From: Pseudomonadota bacterium
Lineage (GTDB): Bacteria > Pseudomonadota > Gammaproteobacteria > Xanthomonadales > Xanthomonadaceae
Assembly: GCA_018242485.1 (NCBI GenBank)
Contig: JAFEBV010000008.1
Coordinates: 25,963-89,962 of the forward strand
Direction of reading: 5' to 3'
DNA length: 64,000 nucleotides
Of this stretch, positions 41,783 through 50,573 are shown one piece after another. The notes beneath the pieces are model-generated. The model worked only from the letters and a program-made list of their open reading frames with translations, had not been told where the DNA came from and made no database searches. Each line of letters opens with the position of its first letter. Position 1 is the stretch's first letter. A program made the position numbers and the translations under genes.

Positions 41783-43771
41783 ATGAACTATTTCGTCACC
41801 GGCGGCACCGGCTTCATCGGCCGTTACCTCGTCAGCAACCTGCTCAAGCGCAAGGGCACCATCCACCTGATGCTGCGCAAAGGCTCGGAGAAGAAGTTCG
41901 AGGCCATCGCCGATAAGATGGGCTGGGATCGCAAGCGCGTGCTGCCGGTCGCCGGCGACCTCGCCGCACCGAAGCTGGGTCTTGCGCCGGCGAAACTCCG
42001 TGCGCTCGCCGGCAAGGTCGATCACTTCTTCCACCTCGCCGCGATCTACGACCTCAAGGCCGATGCCGAGAGCCAGCGCGTGGCCAACATCGACGGCACC
42101 CGCCACGCCATCGAACTGGCGACCGCGCTGAAGGCCGGCTGCTTCCACCACACCAGTTCCATCGCCGCCGCCGGCTTGTATTCCGGCGTGTTCCGCGAGG
42201 ACATGTTCGACGAGGCCGAGGATCTGGACGATCCCTACCTGCGCACCAAACACGATTCGGAAGGGCTGGTGCGCAACGAATGCAATGTGCCGTGGCGGAT
42301 CTACCGCCCGGGCATGGTGGTCGGCCATTCGCAGACCGGCGAGATGGACAAGCTCGACGGACCTTACTACCTGTTCCCGCTCATCAAGAAGATGCGCGAG
42401 CTGCTGCCGCAGTGGATGCCGACGCTGGGCATCGAGGGCGGGCGCATCAACATCGTGCCGGTGGATTTCGTCGCCGACGCGATGGATCACATCGCCCACA
42501 AGAAGGGCCTCGACGGCCACTGCTTCCACCTGGTCGATCCCGAACCGCAGCGGGTGGGCGAGGTGCTCAACACCTTCTGCCGCGCCGGCCACGCGCCGGA
42601 GATGACCATGCGCATCGACGCGCGCATGTTCTCCTTCGTGCCGTTCCCGGTGCGCGCCGCGCTGGGCAACCTGCCGCCGATCAAGCGCTTCCTCGCCGCG
42701 ATCCTGCGCGACCTGAAGATCCCGAAGGAGGCGTTGAAGTTCATCACCTATCCCACCCGTTTCGACAACCGCGAGGCCGAGCGCGCGCTCAAGGGCAGCA
42801 AGATCGTGGTGCCTTCGCTGGATGCATATGCGTGGCGGCTGTGGGATTACTGGGAGCGCCATCTCGACCCGGATCTGTTCGTCGATCACTCGCTCAAGGG
42901 CAAGGTCGGCGGCAAGGTGGTGGTCATCACCGGCGGTTCGGCGGGCATCGGCAAGGCGGCTGCGCTGAAGGTTGCCGCCGCCGGCGCGAAGACGGTGATC
43001 GTCGCGCGCGGCGCCGAAGAGTTGCACGCCACCCGCGACGAGATCGTCGCCGCTGGCGGCAAGTGTTTCGCCTACACCGCCGATCTGGCTGACCTCGCCG
43101 ACTGCGACCGCCTCGTCGCGGAAATCCTCAAAGATCATGGGCAAGTGGATGTGCTGGTCAACAACGCCGGCCGTTCGATCCGCCGCTCGATCGAGCTGTC
43201 CTACGACCGCTTCCACGATTTCGAGCGCACCATGCAGCTCAACTACTTCGGCTCGCTGCGCCTGATCATGGGCCTGCTGCCGAAGATGACCCAGCGCCGC
43301 CGCGGCCACATCATCAACATCAGCTCGATCGGCGTGCTCGCCAACTCGCCGCGCTTCTCCGCCTACGTGGCCAGCAAGGCCGCGCTGGATGCCTTCAGCC
43401 GCTGCGCGCAAGCGGAGTTTTCCGGCAAGAACATCGCCTTCACCACCATCAACATGCCGCTGGTGAAGACCGCGATGATCGCCCCGACCAAGATGTACGA
43501 ATCGGTGCCCACGCTGTCGCCCGACGAGGCCGCCGACCTGGTGGTGAAGGCGATCATCGAGCGCCCGAGCCGCATCGCCACCCGGCTGGGCATCTTCGCG
43601 GCGACCATCAACGCGCTCGCACCAAAACTCTACGAAGTGGTGATGAACACCGCCTTCGAACTGTTCCCGGATTCGGCCGCGGCCAAGGGCGGCAAGGGTG
43701 CGGGCGAAGCGTCGGCGCCGAGCAACGAGCAGATCGCGTTTGCCTCGTTGATGCGTGGCGTGCATTGGTAG
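41783..43771 (+). CDS. two-domain fatty acyl-CoA reductase (alcohol-forming type)
   Basis: 662 residues. The N-terminal extended SDR domain (TGGTGFIGRYLVSNLLKRKG to about 340) resembles the plant/Marinobacter fatty acyl-CoA reductases; the second SDR (TGGSAGIGKAAALKVAAAGA, about 370-600, YVASKAALDAF) is classical. Marinobacter enzymes with this layout reduce acyl-CoA or acyl-ACP first to aldehyde and then to fatty alcohol for wax-ester synthesis. The ATG at 41783 follows AAGGAGTTCGAACG. Upstream ACBP and downstream phasins, patatin and PHA-system protein suggest a storage-lipid role. Whether it makes alcohols was not tested; function is by family and length. Confidence 0.78.
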   Translation: MNYFVTGGTGFIGRYLVSNLLKRKGTIHLMLRKGSEKKFEAIADKMGWDRKRVLPVAGDLAAPKLGLAPAKLRALAGKVDHFFHLAAIYDLKADAESQRVANIDGTRHAIELATALKAGCFHHTSSIAAAGLYSGVFREDMFDEAEDLDDPYLRTKHDSEGLVRNECNVPWRIYRPGMVVGHSQTGEMDKLDGPYYLFPLIKKMRELLPQWMPTLGIEGGRINIVPVDFVADAMDHIAHKKGLDGHCFHLVDPEPQRVGEVLNTFCRAGHAPEMTMRIDARMFSFVPFPVRAALGNLPPIKRFLAAILRDLKIPKEALKFITYPTRFDNREAERALKGSKIVVPSLDAYAWRLWDYWERHLDPDLFVDHSLKGKVGGKVVVITGGSAGIGKAAALKVAAAGAKTVIVARGAEELHATRDEIVAAGGKCFAYTADLADLADCDRLVAEILKDHGQVDVLVNNAGRSIRRSIELSYDRFHDFERTMQLNYFGSLRLIMGLLPKMTQRRRGHIINISSIGVLANSPRFSAYVASKAALDAFSRCAQAEFSGKNIAFTTINMPLVKTAMIAPTKMYESVPTLSPDEAADLVVKAIIERPSRIATRLGIFAATINALAPKLYEVVMNTAFELFPDSAAAKGGKGAGEASAPSNEQIAFASLMRGVHW

Positions 43772-43782
43772 AAGCGCAAACG

Positions 43783-43809
43783 AACACGGCGCCCGTGGGC
43801 GCCGTGTTT
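43783..43809 (+). terminator. intrinsic terminator after the acyl-CoA reductase
   Basis: Strong 11-bp stem AACACGGCGCC/GGCGCCGTGTT with loop CGTG, followed by a single further T. It begins 11 bases after the stop codon. The T run is short, so termination may be partial. Confidence 0.6.
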
Positions 43810-43836
43810 GCATCGCAGGAAAATCGGCCTCGCGCC

Positions 43837-43908
43837 GATCAGGTTCGAATCGATCAGGCTCGAATCGATCGGACTCGAATCGATCGGACTCGAATCGATC
43901 AGGCTTCG
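43837..43908. repeat. 15-bp tandem repeat, four and a half copies
   Basis: Units GATCAGGTTCGAATC, GATCAGGCTCGAATC, GATCGGACTCGAATC, GATCGGACTCGAATC, then GATCAGGCTTCG. It lies between the convergent reductase and phasin genes, with its last part overlapping the phasin stop codon. In four of the units TCGAATCGA is an inner palindrome. Confidence 0.85.
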
Positions 43909-44471
43909 GCGGCCGCGCCGTTCTTCTTCGCCCGCGGCTTGCGCACGGCCGGCTTCTTCGCGGCGGGCTTGGGCGCTGCGGATTTGGCCGCGGCGGGCTT
44001 GGCGGCCGTCGCCGCCGTCTCGCCGCTCTCGGGCGCACCGGAGAGCTTGCGCAGCTCGGCGTTGAGCTGATCCACGCGGTCGATCAAGGCGGCGATCTCG
44101 TCGCGACCGGGCACGCCGAGGCGGGTGAGGGCGCGCTGCACGCGTTCCTCGAACACTTTCTCCAGCCGATCCCAGGTGTCGGAGGCGCGCTCGCGCACCG
44201 CGCCGACCTTCTCGCCGACCGCGTCGCGCACCGCTTCGACCTTGCCGCCGGCCATCTTGCGGGTATGGCTTTCGATGTTCATGCCTTCCTTCACCAGTGC
44301 TTCGAACAAGCGGGTGCCCTCGGCCTGCGCACGTCCGAATGCGCCCACGCCGGCGGACCAGATCTGCTGCGCGGAAGCGCTGATCGAACGCCGCAGCGCA
44401 TCGAGCTTGTCCTGCGATTCGGTGGATTCGGGTGCGGGCTTGGCACGCGCGGACGACTTGAGCTTGGCCAT
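43899..44471 (-). CDS. PHA granule-associated phasin (PhaF/PhaI type)
   Basis: 190 residues. The phasin domain (about 20-130) shows SISASAQQIWSAGVGAFGRAQAEGTRLFEALVKEGMNIE, the usual N-terminal motif of poly(3-hydroxyalkanoate) granule proteins, then a coiled-coil region. The C-terminal 60 residues are an Ala/Lys/Pro-rich basic tail (KPAAKKPAVRKPRAKK) like that of PhaF, which binds DNA and tethers granules to the nucleoid. The ATG at 44471 is used. It is the most clearly PHA-related gene here. The stop is embedded in a tandem repeat. PHA synthase is not in the window. Confidence 0.85.
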   Translation of the reverse strand: MAKLKSSARAKPAPESTESQDKLDALRRSISASAQQIWSAGVGAFGRAQAEGTRLFEALVKEGMNIESHTRKMAGGKVEAVRDAVGEKVGAVRERASDTWDRLEKVFEERVQRALTRLGVPGRDEIAALIDRVDQLNAELRKLSGAPESGETAATAAKPAAAKSAAPKPAAKKPAVRKPRAKKNGAAAEA

Positions 44472-44561
44472 GGAGTTTTCCTCGTGAATGTTGCGCGGGG
44501 CGGTGGGAACGGTCGCCAGTGTCGGTGCGATGTCTAGAGCATTCACACCATCGCGCGGTTT

Positions 44562-45803
44562 TCAGTTGGCACGCAAAACCTGCCCGCGCCGATGCAGCAG
44601 CGCATCCACGTCGTCGAGCGCACGGCGCAGGCGCTCGGTGGTGTCGGTGCCGTGCGGGTGCGCCTGCATGCCGTCGAGCAAGCTGCGGTGCGGATCGTCG
44701 ATCACTTCTGGGCGCAGGCGCAAGCCGTGGCGGTGCAAAATCGGCGTGAGTTCGGTGCGGCGTCGCGCGAGGTCGTCGAGGGTGACGCGGTAGGCGTGCT
44801 GGCAAATCGCCGAACGCGAAGAAAACGCGAACACGTTGGTGAAAAAAGTGCGACGGTCGCTGGCGTTGGGCTCGAGGAAAATCTGGTCGGTGGCCGGGTA
44901 ATCCTGCGCATAGCGCGACAGGCCCACCTGCGCGCGCGATTGCAGCACCGTGCGCACCGCCTGCGAGAGCACCACCGGCAGGCCGCCATCGACGAGGTTG
45001 GTCGGGCGACGCCCTTGCACATTGGCTGCATCCGCATCGAAGGGCACCATCGGATTGATGCCCAGCAGCAAGTCCACGCCGTGGCTCATCGCGACCGAGG
45101 CGTGCATCGTGCGCCGCAACGCACCATCCACGAAGTGGTGCCCGCGAATGCGCACCGGCGGATACAGTCCCGGCATCGCGCCGCTGGCCTGCACCGCGCG
45201 CGAAATCGGCACATCGTCCCAGCCCTTGCTGCCGAAGCGCACCGTGGCGCCGGTGTTGATGTCCACCGCGATCACGTACAGCGGCGCTTGCAGATGGCGA
45301 AAATCGTTGCTGCGTCCGCGTACCGAAAACACTTCGCGCAGGAAATGCTCGACTCCGGCATTGTCGAACAGGCCCGGTGGAATCAACGCGGAGAAACGCA
45401 CCATGACATCGCTCAGGCGCGTGCTGCGACCGCGGGTGATCAGATCGCGCGCCCAGCCGGAAAGCAGGCCCGGGAGCAGAGCGCTGCGCCGTGCGAATTC
45501 ACCGAAGGCCGGGCGCAGGAAGGATTCGGGATGAAAGCGCAGACGGTCGTCCTGACCGGTGATGAAGATGCGGCACATCTCCTCGGTACTCATGCGATTG
45601 GCGAGACCGGCGGCGAGGAACGCACCCGAACTCACGCCCACATACACCTCCAGCCGCGCCAGGTCGAGGCCGTCGATGGCATCGTCGAGCGCACGCAACG
45701 CGCCCAGTTCGTACATGCCGCCGATCGGCCCGCCGCCGGCGATGGCCAAGCCGATGCGGGAAGGCGTCTTGCCGGGTTCGCTGGCGCGGTGGATCTGCAG
45801 CAT
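44562..45803 (-). CDS. patatin-like phospholipase
   Basis: 413 residues. The oxyanion-hole glycines are in LAIAGGGPIGGMYELGALRAL, the nucleophile elbow is VGVSSGAFLAA (GxSxG), and the catalytic aspartate is in HHFVDGALRRTMHA (DGA). This is the Ser-Asp dyad of patatin phospholipases, which hydrolyse acyl groups of phospholipids or neutral lipids. The C-terminal part (about 280-413) is helical without a known motif. The ATG at 45803 is chosen. No signal peptide is seen, so it is likely cytoplasmic. Its position next to phasins and a PHA-system protein suggests a role in granule or storage-lipid turnover. Confidence 0.9.
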   Translation of the reverse strand: MLQIHRASEPGKTPSRIGLAIAGGGPIGGMYELGALRALDDAIDGLDLARLEVYVGVSSGAFLAAGLANRMSTEEMCRIFITGQDDRLRFHPESFLRPAFGEFARRSALLPGLLSGWARDLITRGRSTRLSDVMVRFSALIPPGLFDNAGVEHFLREVFSVRGRSNDFRHLQAPLYVIAVDINTGATVRFGSKGWDDVPISRAVQASGAMPGLYPPVRIRGHHFVDGALRRTMHASVAMSHGVDLLLGINPMVPFDADAANVQGRRPTNLVDGGLPVVLSQAVRTVLQSRAQVGLSRYAQDYPATDQIFLEPNASDRRTFFTNVFAFSSRSAICQHAYRVTLDDLARRRTELTPILHRHGLRLRPEVIDDPHRSLLDGMQAHPHGTDTTERLRRALDDVDALLHRRGQVLRAN

Positions 45804-45915
45804 GCGGTGAACCGGTGGTCGAGGTGGCGGCGATTGTAGCGATGGTGGAACAATTCGCATATTGCACCGCAGCGCAGATTCGTCATTCCAGTTGCGACCG
45901 CTCAGTCCTGTTTCC

Positions 45916-46677
45916 ATGCCAGCACTGCATCACCCTGACCACCTCGGGCGCCGCGACGATGCGCCGCCGGATGCGTTGCGCGCGCGCGTGCTGCGGCGGC
46001 TGGCCTGGCATCGCGATCTGCACGACGCGCAACGCGAGCCGCGCAACCTGGCTCCGCGCCTGCCCGACCTGCGGCGCTGGCAGCAGCAGCGGCTGGCGGC
46101 GGGGTTTGCCGGTTTCCTCGCCGACGCGCGCACGCGGCCGGCAGCCGAATTCTTTCTCAGCGACCTGTACGGCGACCGCGATTTCAGCGGCCGCGACCGC
46201 GACGTGGCGCGGGTGCTGCCGAAGATGGCCAAGCTGCTGCCGACGCGGATGCTGGTCACCGCGACCGATGGCATCGAGTTGGCTGCGCTCAGCCATGCCT
46301 TCGATCTGCGCATGGCAGCGGCGCTGGATCGCGCGTTGCCATCTGACACGCCCATCGATACCGCCGCCTATGCTGCTGCATACCGCCATGTCGGACTGCC
46401 ACACCTGCGCCGACACCAGATCGCGCTGGTCGGACGCATCGGCGGCGCGCTCGATCAGGCGGTGCGCATGCCCGCGCTGTGGAGCTTGCTGAAGATGTGC
46501 CGGGTGCCGGCGCGGATGGCCGGGCTGGACGCGCTGCAATCCTTCCTCGAACGCGGCTTCGGCGCTTTCCGCACGCTCGACGGCGCGCAGGATTTCGTCG
46601 GCCGCATCGTGACGGCGGAAACGGAAGTCTCGCGGCGCTTGTTCGCCGGCGATGCGGATCCGTTCGGAACCCGGTGA
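45916..46677 (+). CDS. FFLEELY-motif protein
   Basis: 253 residues, nearly all helix. The motif FFLSDLYGDRDFSGRDRD (about residues 75-92) matches the signature after which this family is named; no reaction is known for it. Several Arg- and Asp-rich helices precede it (PDLRRWQQQRLAAGFAGFLADARTRP) and the C-terminal half is helical (FLERGFGAFRTLDGAQDFVGRIVTAETEVSRRLF). No membrane segment or signal is seen. The ATG at 45916 is taken. It lies in the PHA/phasin neighbourhood and is divergent from the patatin, so a link to storage polymers is likely but unproven. Confidence 0.85.
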   Translation: MPALHHPDHLGRRDDAPPDALRARVLRRLAWHRDLHDAQREPRNLAPRLPDLRRWQQQRLAAGFAGFLADARTRPAAEFFLSDLYGDRDFSGRDRDVARVLPKMAKLLPTRMLVTATDGIELAALSHAFDLRMAAALDRALPSDTPIDTAAYAAAYRHVGLPHLRRHQIALVGRIGGALDQAVRMPALWSLLKMCRVPARMAGLDALQSFLERGFGAFRTLDGAQDFVGRIVTAETEVSRRLFAGDADPFGTR

Positions 46678-46699
46678 TGGGCTACGCTGGCGTTACCGA

Positions 46700-46975
46700 T
46701 CAGCCGAACTCGCGCTCTAGATAATCGTGGATGGCCGATTCGATCGAACCGCGGAACATCGATACCGGGAAGCCGAGTTTCATGCGCAGATGCACCGCGC
46801 CGGTGTCGAGGGTGACGCGACCGCTCGCGCCGCTGCCGGAGAAATCCAGCGCGTCGCCGTTCCAGACATGCTGGATGCCGAATTTTTCGTTCATGCGTGC
46901 GGCCACGCGCTCCACCGCGGCGCGGGCAGCGGCGGGAGCCAGGTCGTGCGGGTGGCGGATATCGATACTGGCCAT
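46700..46975 (-). CDS. polyhydroxyalkanoic acid system family protein
   Basis: 91 residues of the small family found with PHA genes (PHA_gran_rgn). The sequence is MASIDIRHPHDLAPAAARAAVERVAARMNEKFG, then ALDFSGSGASGRVTLDTGAVHLRMKLGFPV, with a final helix IHDYLEREFG. The length is typical. The role is unknown; it may bind granules or substrate. It lies convergent with the FFLEELY gene (22 bases between stops) and confirms that the 40-47 kb stretch is a PHA-associated region. Confidence 0.88.
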   Translation of the reverse strand: MASIDIRHPHDLAPAAARAAVERVAARMNEKFGIQHVWNGDALDFSGSGASGRVTLDTGAVHLRMKLGFPVSMFRGSIESAIHDYLEREFG

Positions 46976-47036
46976 GGCGGGTATTGTGGGGTCTGCGCGT
47001 GGAGCATGCTAGAGTCGCGCATCATCAGGAGGATCG

Positions 47037-47924
47037 ATGCGGCTGACGTTCCCGAACGGTGAGCATGCGGATGTCGTGGAGCCAGGGCGGATCACGCTCG
47101 GTAGCGGCAGCGACAGCCGTGTGCGCCTGCCCGGACTGGTGGATCGCCACGCCGTGCTGGCCAATGACCGTCGCGGCATCTGGTTGGTGATCGAAAGCTC
47201 CGAGGCCACCGCGCATGTGAATGCGCGCCCGGTGAGCCGGCTGGCATTGGTGCGCGCCGGCGACCTGATCTCGCTCGGGCAGACGCAGATGCTGCTGCGC
47301 AGCGACGCCGATCCGGTCGAGCCCAAACTGCCGCCGGCCAGCGCCGCGTCCACCCGCGAATCGGCTGCCAACAGCACCACCTGCCCGGAACGCTTCCTGT
47401 TGCGCGGCGTCAGCGGTGCGCATTACGGGCGCAGTTTTCCGCTGATCGATCCGGTGATCGTCGGACGCGGCGATTCGGCGGCTCTGCGGCTGGACGAACC
47501 GACCCTGCTCGACCGCCATGTCCGCGTCGAGCTGCACAACGACTGCGTGGTGCTGCGCGACCTGTCCGCAGGTCCGGGCGAGGGCACCCGACTCAATGGC
47601 GTGAAAGTGCGCAACGCCATCCTCGTGGGTGGCGATCAGGTGGCGTGGGAGAACAATCGTTACGTCGTGGAGGCGCCGGGTTTGATCGCACCAGTGCGCC
47701 GTCACGATTCCACACCCTTGCCGGGCACCGCCAACCCGCCCAAGGCGATCACCCAGACCATGCGCCCGGTCACCTCGGTGCAGATGGCGGCCGACATCGA
47801 GCCGGCATCGACGTCCTCGGTGGTGCGCAAGGCCTCGACCGTGTGGTGGCTGGTGTTCGCCGCCGCCTTGCTCGGCGCCGGCATCGCGGCGCTGCTGGTA
47901 TTCGCACCCAAGCTCGGAAGTTGA
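47037..47924 (+). CDS. double FHA-domain membrane-tail protein
   Basis: 295 residues. Two forkhead-associated domains: the first (1-90; RITLGSGSDSRVRLPGLVDRHAVL, with a weakened phospho-binding loop) and the second (about 115-205; VIVGRGDSAALRLDEPTLLDRHVRVELHNDCVVLRDLS, then GTRLNGVKV), which keeps the G-R, S/RH and N-G residues. FHA domains bind phosphothreonine. A hydrophobic C-terminal helix (about 268-290, VWWLVFAAALLGAGIAALLVFAPK) should anchor it in the membrane. The ATG follows AGGAGG ATCG. No Ser/Thr kinase or phosphatase gene lies nearby; the gene is upstream of serC. It may report phosphorylation to a membrane partner. Confidence 0.88.
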   Translation: MRLTFPNGEHADVVEPGRITLGSGSDSRVRLPGLVDRHAVLANDRRGIWLVIESSEATAHVNARPVSRLALVRAGDLISLGQTQMLLRSDADPVEPKLPPASAASTRESAANSTTCPERFLLRGVSGAHYGRSFPLIDPVIVGRGDSAALRLDEPTLLDRHVRVELHNDCVVLRDLSAGPGEGTRLNGVKVRNAILVGGDQVAWENNRYVVEAPGLIAPVRRHDSTPLPGTANPPKAITQTMRPVTSVQMAADIEPASTSSVVRKASTVWWLVFAAALLGAGIAALLVFAPKLGS

Positions 47925-48093
47925 TCGGTTGCGTCAGCGACCCGCGCCGCAGACGCGCGGCGGCGCGTTGTTGTCTTCGTCGACGAGGCTTGCATTCCGC
48001 GCCGCGGTTTGCTGCACTGCGCCATGACGCCGGTGAGGGTTTCCGTGTTGCACCGGCTCCCGGATCGCCATTCCCCATTCCAGAGGACACCCC

Positions 48094-49179
48094 ATGTCGC
48101 GTGGTTACAACTTCAGTGCCGGCCCTTCCATGCTGCCCGAGTCCGTCCTGCGCCGCGCGCAGGAGGAGCTGCTCGAATGGGGCGGCGAGCGCGCATCCGT
48201 GCTGGAAGTCAGCCATCGCGGCAAGGCCTTCGTGGCGCTCGACGACAAGCTCGAGGCCGACCTGCGCCGCCTGCTCAATGTGCCGTCCGACTACAGCGTG
48301 CTGTTCCTGCAGGGCGGGGCGACCCAGCATTTCGCACAGATCCCGCTGAACATCGCCGGCCCCGATGACTCCGCCGACTACCTCATCACCGGCCACTGGG
48401 CGAACAAGGCCCACGCCGAGGCGAAGACGCTGGTGAAGACGCATGTGGTGGCCAGCGGCGAGGCCGGCCGCTTCACCTCGGTGCCCGACCCTGCGCAGTG
48501 GCAGCTCACGCCCGGCGCGGCCTACCTGCATGTGACCTCCAACGAAACCATCCAGGGCGTCGAACTGGATGCGCTGCCCGCTGTCGGCGACGTGCCGGTG
48601 GTGGCCGACATGTCCTCGAACATCCTCTCGCGGCCGCTGGATGTGACGCGCTACGGGATCATCTACGCCGGCGCGCAGAAGAACATGGGCGCGGCTGGGC
48701 TGACCCTGCTGGTGATCCGCAACGACCTGCTCGCACGCAAGCCGCGCCCACTGCCGAACATCCTCACCTATGCAGCCCATGCGAAGGAAAAATCCCTGCT
48801 AAACACCCCACCGGGCTTCGCCTTCTACATCACCGCGCTGGTGCTGGAGTGGATCGACGCGCAAGGCGGCCTGGTCGCCATGGAGCGGCTCAATCGCGCC
48901 AAGGCCGACATGCTGTATGCGGCGATCGACGGCTCGAACGGTTATTACAAGAACCCGGTGGATGTGCGCTACCGTTCGCGCATGAACGTGCCCTTCACCC
49001 TGCACGATGCGGCGCTGGACGAGGCGTTCCTGAAGGAATCCAGGGAGGCCGGCCTGCTGGCGCTGAAGGGTCACAAGGCAGTGGGCGGCATGCGCGCCTC
49101 GATCTACAACGCGATGCCGATCGAGGGCGTGCGCGCGCTGGTGGGGTTCATGGCGGAATTTGCGAAGAAGCATGGGTGA
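48094..49179 (+). CDS. serC: phosphoserine aminotransferase
   Basis: 361 residues, PLP enzyme of aminotransferase class V. It opens SRGYNFSAGPSMLPESVL, a signature of SerC, and the PLP lysine lies in IIYAGAQKNMGAAGLTLLVIR. It converts 3-phosphohydroxypyruvate to phosphoserine and also acts in pyridoxal-phosphate synthesis. The 3' part has the family's C-terminal motif (HKAVGGMRASIYNAMPIEGVRALVGFM). It is the first of four genes in aromatic amino acid biosynthesis order (serC, pheA, hisC, aroA). The gap to pheA (about 230 bases) holds a tandem array and a palindromic repeat, so expression may be partly separate. Confidence 0.96.
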   Translation: MSRGYNFSAGPSMLPESVLRRAQEELLEWGGERASVLEVSHRGKAFVALDDKLEADLRRLLNVPSDYSVLFLQGGATQHFAQIPLNIAGPDDSADYLITGHWANKAHAEAKTLVKTHVVASGEAGRFTSVPDPAQWQLTPGAAYLHVTSNETIQGVELDALPAVGDVPVVADMSSNILSRPLDVTRYGIIYAGAQKNMGAAGLTLLVIRNDLLARKPRPLPNILTYAAHAKEKSLLNTPPGFAFYITALVLEWIDAQGGLVAMERLNRAKADMLYAAIDGSNGYYKNPVDVRYRSRMNVPFTLHDAALDEAFLKESREAGLLALKGHKAVGGMRASIYNAMPIEGVRALVGFMAEFAKKHG

Positions 49180-49181
49180 GA

Positions 49182-49280
49182 TGTGAATCGTGAATGGTGA
49201 ATCGTGAATGGTGAATCGTGAATGGTGAATCGTGAATGGTGAATCGTGAATGGTGAATTGTGAATGGTGAATCGTGAATC
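49182..49280. repeat. tandem array of GTGAATCGTGAATG units between serC and pheA
   Basis: About seven copies of a 14-base unit (GTGAATCGTGAATG) with few changes, starting three bases after the serC stop. One inner copy reads GTGAATTGTGAATG. The 14-mer is two related 7-mers (GTGAATC and GTGAATG). Copies continue into the palindromic repeat at 49290. Confidence 0.9.
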
Positions 49281-49289
49281 GGCGGCTTT

Positions 49290-49336
49290 TCCTTCTCCCC
49301 TTGGGAGAAGGTGCCCGCAGGGCGGATGAGGGAAAG
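49290..49336. repeat. GC-rich palindromic repeat upstream of pheA
   Basis: TTTCCTTCTCCCCTTGGGAG, GAAGGTGCCCGCAGGGCGGA, TGAGGGA: a single copy of the dispersed module (CCTTCTCCC...GGGAGAAGG then GATGAGGG), the reverse of that at 1521. Confidence 0.8.
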
Positions 49337-49409
49337 TCCTGTCAGGTCGCGACGGATCTGTTGAGAGCTTGCTTGCTGGAAATCCGAACGCGCTCCGTCA
49401 CCCTGGATC

Positions 49410-50573
49410 ATGAAAGCAAGGCGGGCTACTGGCATGAAAAGCACAAAAAAAGCATTGGTAGCCAAACCAGATCGCGCGACACCCGTCGCCGCACCGCCCA
49501 ATCTCGCCGACGTGCGCGCGCGCATCGACGGCATCGACCGGCAGATCCAGGATCTGATCGCCGAGCGTGCGCAGTTCGCGCGTCAGGTCGGCAAGGCCAA
49601 GGGCAAACTGGCGGCGGCGGTGGAGTACTACCGCCCCGAGCGCGAAGCGCAGGTGCTGCGGATGGTGATCGACCGCAACCACGGCCCGCTCACCGACGAA
49701 GAAATGGTGCGCCTGTTCCGCGAGATCATGTCGGCCTGTCTGGCGCAACAGGAGCCGCTCAAGGTCGGCTTCCTCGGCCCCGAGGGCACCTTCAGCGAAC
49801 AGGCGGTGCGCAAGCATTTCGGCCACTCCGCGCACGGCCTGCCGCTGGCGAGCATCGAGGAGGTGTTCCAGGAAGTCGAATCGGGCGCGGCGGATTTCGG
49901 CGTGGTGCCGGTGGAAAACTCCGGGCAGGGCACGATCCAGATCACCCTCGACATGTTTCTCACCTCGGACGTGAAGATCTGCGGCGAAGTCGAACTGCGC
50001 GTGCGCCAGTATCTGTTGTCGCGCACCGGCCACGTCGAGGACATCGAGCGCGTGTATTCGCATCCGCAGTCCTTCGCGCAGACCAAGAACTGGCTGCGTG
50101 TGAATCTGCCCGCGGCCGAGAAGATCGCGGTGTCCAGCAATGCAGAGGCGGCGCGCCGCGCGCGCAACGCCGACGACGCGGCGGCGGTCGCCAGCGAGGC
50201 AGCCGGCCATGTGTATGGTTTGAAGAAAGTGGTGACCGGTTCGATCGAGGATCGGCAGGACAACACCACCCGTTTTCTCGTGCTCGGCCGCAAGATGTTC
50301 TCGTCCTGCGGCCACGATCGCACCTCGATTCTGGTCTTCATCCACGACCAGCCCGGCGCGCTGTTCAACGTGCTCGATCCCTTCGCCCGCCACGGCATCA
50401 GCATGAACCGCATCGAGTCGCGGCCATCGCACCATGCACGCTGGGAATATGCGTTCTTCATCGACCTCGCCGGCCATGTGGACGACGCACCGATGAAGGC
50501 GGCGCTGGCCGAACTGGCCGGACAATCCGCGCAGATCAAGATCCTCGGCTCCTATCCGGTGGCGGTGCTTTGA
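49410..50573 (+). CDS. pheA: bifunctional chorismate mutase/prephenate dehydratase (P-protein)
   Basis: 387 residues. An AroQ-type chorismate mutase domain (about 30-115; LADVRARIDGIDRQIQDLIAERAQFARQVGKAKG) is followed by prephenate dehydratase (VGFLGPEGTFSEQAVRKHFG, YSHPQSFAQ, DRQDNTTRFLVLG) and a C-terminal ACT domain (DQPGALFNVLDPFARHGISMNRIESRPS) that gives phenylalanine feedback. The enzyme converts chorismate to phenylpyruvate. The ATG at 49410 is the longest start; the ATG at 49434 (after AAGGCGGG) may be the true one. The stop TGA is overlapped by the TTG start of hisC. Confidence 0.95.
   Translation: MKARRATGMKSTKKALVAKPDRATPVAAPPNLADVRARIDGIDRQIQDLIAERAQFARQVGKAKGKLAAAVEYYRPEREAQVLRMVIDRNHGPLTDEEMVRLFREIMSACLAQQEPLKVGFLGPEGTFSEQAVRKHFGHSAHGLPLASIEEVFQEVESGAADFGVVPVENSGQGTIQITLDMFLTSDVKICGEVELRVRQYLLSRTGHVEDIERVYSHPQSFAQTKNWLRVNLPAAEKIAVSSNAEAARRARNADDAAAVASEAAGHVYGLKKVVTGSIEDRQDNTTRFLVLGRKMFSSCGHDRTSILVFIHDQPGALFNVLDPFARHGISMNRIESRPSHHARWEYAFFIDLAGHVDDAPMKAALAELAGQSAQIKILGSYPVAVL

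Noticed and set aside
41672..44038. 788-codon open frame on the minus strand
   Set aside because: Runs opposite the acyl-CoA reductase; the composition is that of an antisense frame in GC-rich DNA.
49182..49280. CRISPR-like array
   Set aside because: Units are 14 bases with no spacers between them, so this is a simple tandem repeat and no cas genes are nearby.
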